Below are positions 33,296-35,032 of a DNA stretch of 35,032 bases, piece by piece. The stretch is taken from contig WELB01000041.1 of the NCBI GenBank assembly GCA_009602725.1, positions 461,913-496,944 on the forward strand. The letters are read 5' to 3'. Below the pieces are notes generated by a model. It was not told the DNA's origin and made no database searches. It saw only the letters and a list, made by a program, of their open reading frames with translations. Position numbers and translations under genes: made by a program. Each line of letters begins with the position of its first letter. Position 1 is the stretch's first letter. Source of the DNA: Spirogloea muscicola (lineage: Eukaryota; Streptophyta; Zygnematophyceae; Spirogloeales; Spirogloeaceae).

Positions 33296-34226
33296 GCAGG
33301 GGCACAGAAACAAATTCCAGTTCCATTGTTTAGTGGATACGCGTCCATCTTTGGCTTGCGGCTTCACTTGTCTGATCACCCTGGCTGTCTCTCCTCTAGT
33401 CCAGCCCATCTTGATAAGGTCATACCGAGCTGCCAGACCGCGCAGGTGAGTTGCAGCTTGCAGTAATTTATCTTCCCCCCCATTAGCAGTAATTGAGAAT
33501 CTAATACATTCAGTGGGGACGCCATCGCTGGAATGTGCATCTATACGTGCTTGAGTAGGGTCACTCTCTTCCGAAGAGGGTGGCTATGAAGTGCCAGTCG
33601 GAAGCATGAACAGGAGGTCATTGGGAAGTCCCAATGAGAGCGTTAGCACATATACAATGGCCTACTTGTTGTACTCCAAGCCGCTCGGAGCATTCGTGTT
33701 TCCTTGCTCGCATGCTCCCTTGTCCATTAGTGTGCTCCCTTGTCCGCCTGTTCTACAGCGTCCAATTCTTTTGCCTCAAACCTTGCCCTTGAGTGGTGCA
33801 ACGATTATAGTGCTTGCTAAATACGGGAAGAGCCGGCTTGCTGTTGACGTGCTAGCGGGTGTCGATGACCTTGACTCTTGTATCGTAGCATCATACATCT
33901 TAAGGGTCTTCTAGGAGGGCTTTGCATTATCTCCACGAGGCCGCCATGCGCAGTGGCGCTGCCTGTTGGCAACAGTGAGTGGTGGGAATGATCTTGGCAA
34001 GCTCAAGCAGCAGCCCTTATGCGACTTGGTTGGAGCGACCAATTTGCACCTACCCAGACGATTCATGGGTGCTGACTGGCTATTTACAATGTGAACTGCC
34101 TTTGAAGGTTCCTTGCACCATGTAGCAGTACCGTTGTACCCGTGTCAATATTGACTGCTTGCCTGTGACCATGCATTGAAGGCCAGTGTGCACGGCTGGG
34201 CAGAGACGAGAAGAAGTAGCAGAGAA
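33296..34226. other. Convergent intergenic region LRR gene / TXNDC9
   Basis: No gene is supported. One exon-like block at 33400-33445 has a good acceptor (CTCCTCTAG) and donor (CAG then GTGAGT); it may be a 3'-untranslated or alternative exon of the LRR gene. The ORF at 33591-33914 is unrecognised. No TGTAA was found for the LRR transcript. Confidence 0.45.
34084..34088 (-). terminator. Poly(A) signal TGTAA for TXNDC9
   Basis: TGTAA on the minus strand (TTACA on plus), 139 bases past the stop codon of the TXNDC9-like gene. Confidence 0.55.
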
Positions 34227-34880
34227 TCAGTCAAAGTCCTCATCGCTGTCCGACAGCGCTGCCTGCCGCACGCTGCGCGAGGCCAAGGGAGCCGGGTCCG
34301 CTCGGTAGACACCGTGAGGGTCCTCGCTGAAGATGGCGCCGACCTTGCACAGCCGCCGCTCCAGAACCTCCGTGCTGAAGTCGTCCTTTCCGCCGAGCTC
34401 GTCGAAACCCACCTGGACAAACGATCGTAAGGACAAAGCGTGAGTGTGCGGTCGGCTGCAAAGTTAACCGAATCGTTGTCACTGAAAAGTTTGTGGCGGT
34501 TAATATACAATTAGCGGCGGTAAAACCCAGCCAGGTGCATACAGAGGGTGTTCATGACTATACTAGCGGATCCACAACACCAACAGCGAATTGATCATTT
34601 GGGCGGCGCTGCCGCTGTCGGCGGCGGGCTCACAATGTAGTCGACGGCCTTGCCGTCGAGGACGACGGCGATGGTGGGCAGCATGAAGATGCGGAGGCGC
34701 TCCGCCAGGAAGGGGCTCTTCTCCGCGTCCAGCCTCACGAAGCGCGTCTCCAGGTGCCGCGCCGCCAGCTCCGTTAGGTGCCGGTCCACGACCTGGCCAC
34801 CGGCGGCGCCCGGAAGGCTGCCATCAGCCGACCTGGACCCGACCTAAAATTGACCTAACACAACCCTAAAAGCTGAGCCA

Positions 34881-34911
<31 letters not shown>

Positions 34912-35032
34912 GGGCGGACCTTGCAGGGCCAGTTGTCGCGGAAGAAGTGGCAGACGAGGCGGCGGCTGGCGCGGGCGCCGGCGAAGAAGTCGCGCTCGGC
35001 GGCCAGCGGCGCGTACTCGCCGTGGCCCGCGG
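34227..35032 (-). CDS. TXNDC9: TXNDC9-like thioredoxin-fold protein, 5' end outside the window
   Basis: Last 151 residues in three exons: 34920-35032 (cut by the window edge), 34634-34792 and 34227-34412, all in phase 0. TXNDC9 is a phosducin-related thioredoxin-fold protein that modulates the CCT/TRiC chaperonin and thus tubulin and actin folding. Family blocks are GHGEYAPLAAERDFF, VCHFFRDNWPCK, HLETRFVRLDAEKSPFLAER, MLPTIAVVLDGKAVDYI and GFDELGGKDDFSTEVLE, ending in the acidic tail ALSDSDEDFD. The active-site region has one Cys (NWPCK) and no CxxC, as in the family, so dithiol oxidoreductase activity is not expected. The coding exons are much richer in GC than most genes here. The N-terminal exons lie beyond 35032. 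Confidence 0.93.
34886..34912 (+). repeat. CCG-triplet microsatellite in TXNDC9 intron
   Basis: About nine CCG/CGC units inside the TXNDC9 intron, eight bases from its donor site. An AACCCTAAA (telo-box variant) lies just beyond at 34862-34870. Confidence 0.8.

Noticed and set aside
1-35032. tRNA genes, rRNA, CRISPR arrays, complete transposons or prokaryotic operons
   Set aside because: None found by reading both strands: no tRNA arm signatures, no regularly spaced repeats, no transposase or reverse transcriptase motifs, and genes are intron-rich and eukaryotic.

Overview
This window is nuclear DNA from a eukaryote and most likely from a green alga (Chlorophyta, probably Trebouxiophyceae-like; genus not determined). 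The genes are split into many short exons with GT-AG introns. Three genes have the chlorophyte poly(A) signal TGTAA 68-211 bases past their stop codons. One gene is cycloeucalenol cycloisomerase, an enzyme of the cycloartenol sterol route of green plants. Several proteins resemble land-plant homologues in detail: the FYVE-ankyrin protein, BET1, SERINC and the LxGxIP leucine-rich repeats. One unresolved base (9181) and an apparent 1-base insertion in an exon mark this as draft sequence. All gene models below were built by hand: donors, acceptors and reading phases were checked exon by exon.

Layout, left to right. 1-1330: GC-rich sequence holding a 177-base tandem duplication, with no gene I can name. 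1331-3665 (+): cycloeucalenol cycloisomerase. 3842-6742 (-): FYVE zinc finger plus ankyrin protein. 7527-8895 (-): BET1-like SNARE. 9245-16584 (+): PUS7/TruD pseudouridine synthase, 21 exons, divergent from BET1. 17185-20754 (-): SERINC membrane protein, 12 exons, convergent with PUS7. 21617-23235 (+): 20S proteasome alpha subunit (PAD1/PSMA7 type), divergent from SERINC. 23897-27432: dispersed repeats surrounding a decayed, truncated LRR gene copy. 27951-33295 (+): intact LRR receptor-like protein, 17 exons, with no kinase domain. 34227-35032 (-): TXNDC9-like thioredoxin-fold protein, running off the window end.

Most genes are housekeeping and do not form one pathway. Three concern membranes or trafficking (FYVE-ankyrin, BET1, SERINC), two concern proteostasis (proteasome alpha, TXNDC9), one modifies RNA and one makes sterols. 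The accessory part is the right third, 23.9-33.3 kb. There a segment made of a dispersed repeat plus an LRR gene was duplicated head to tail. The left copy has decayed by stop codons, frameshifts, a lost splice donor, internal deletion and loss of both gene ends, while the right copy keeps an open frame across all 17 exons. CGG/CCG triplet runs sit at or near the 5' ends of most genes. I found no tRNA, rRNA, CRISPR array or complete transposon.
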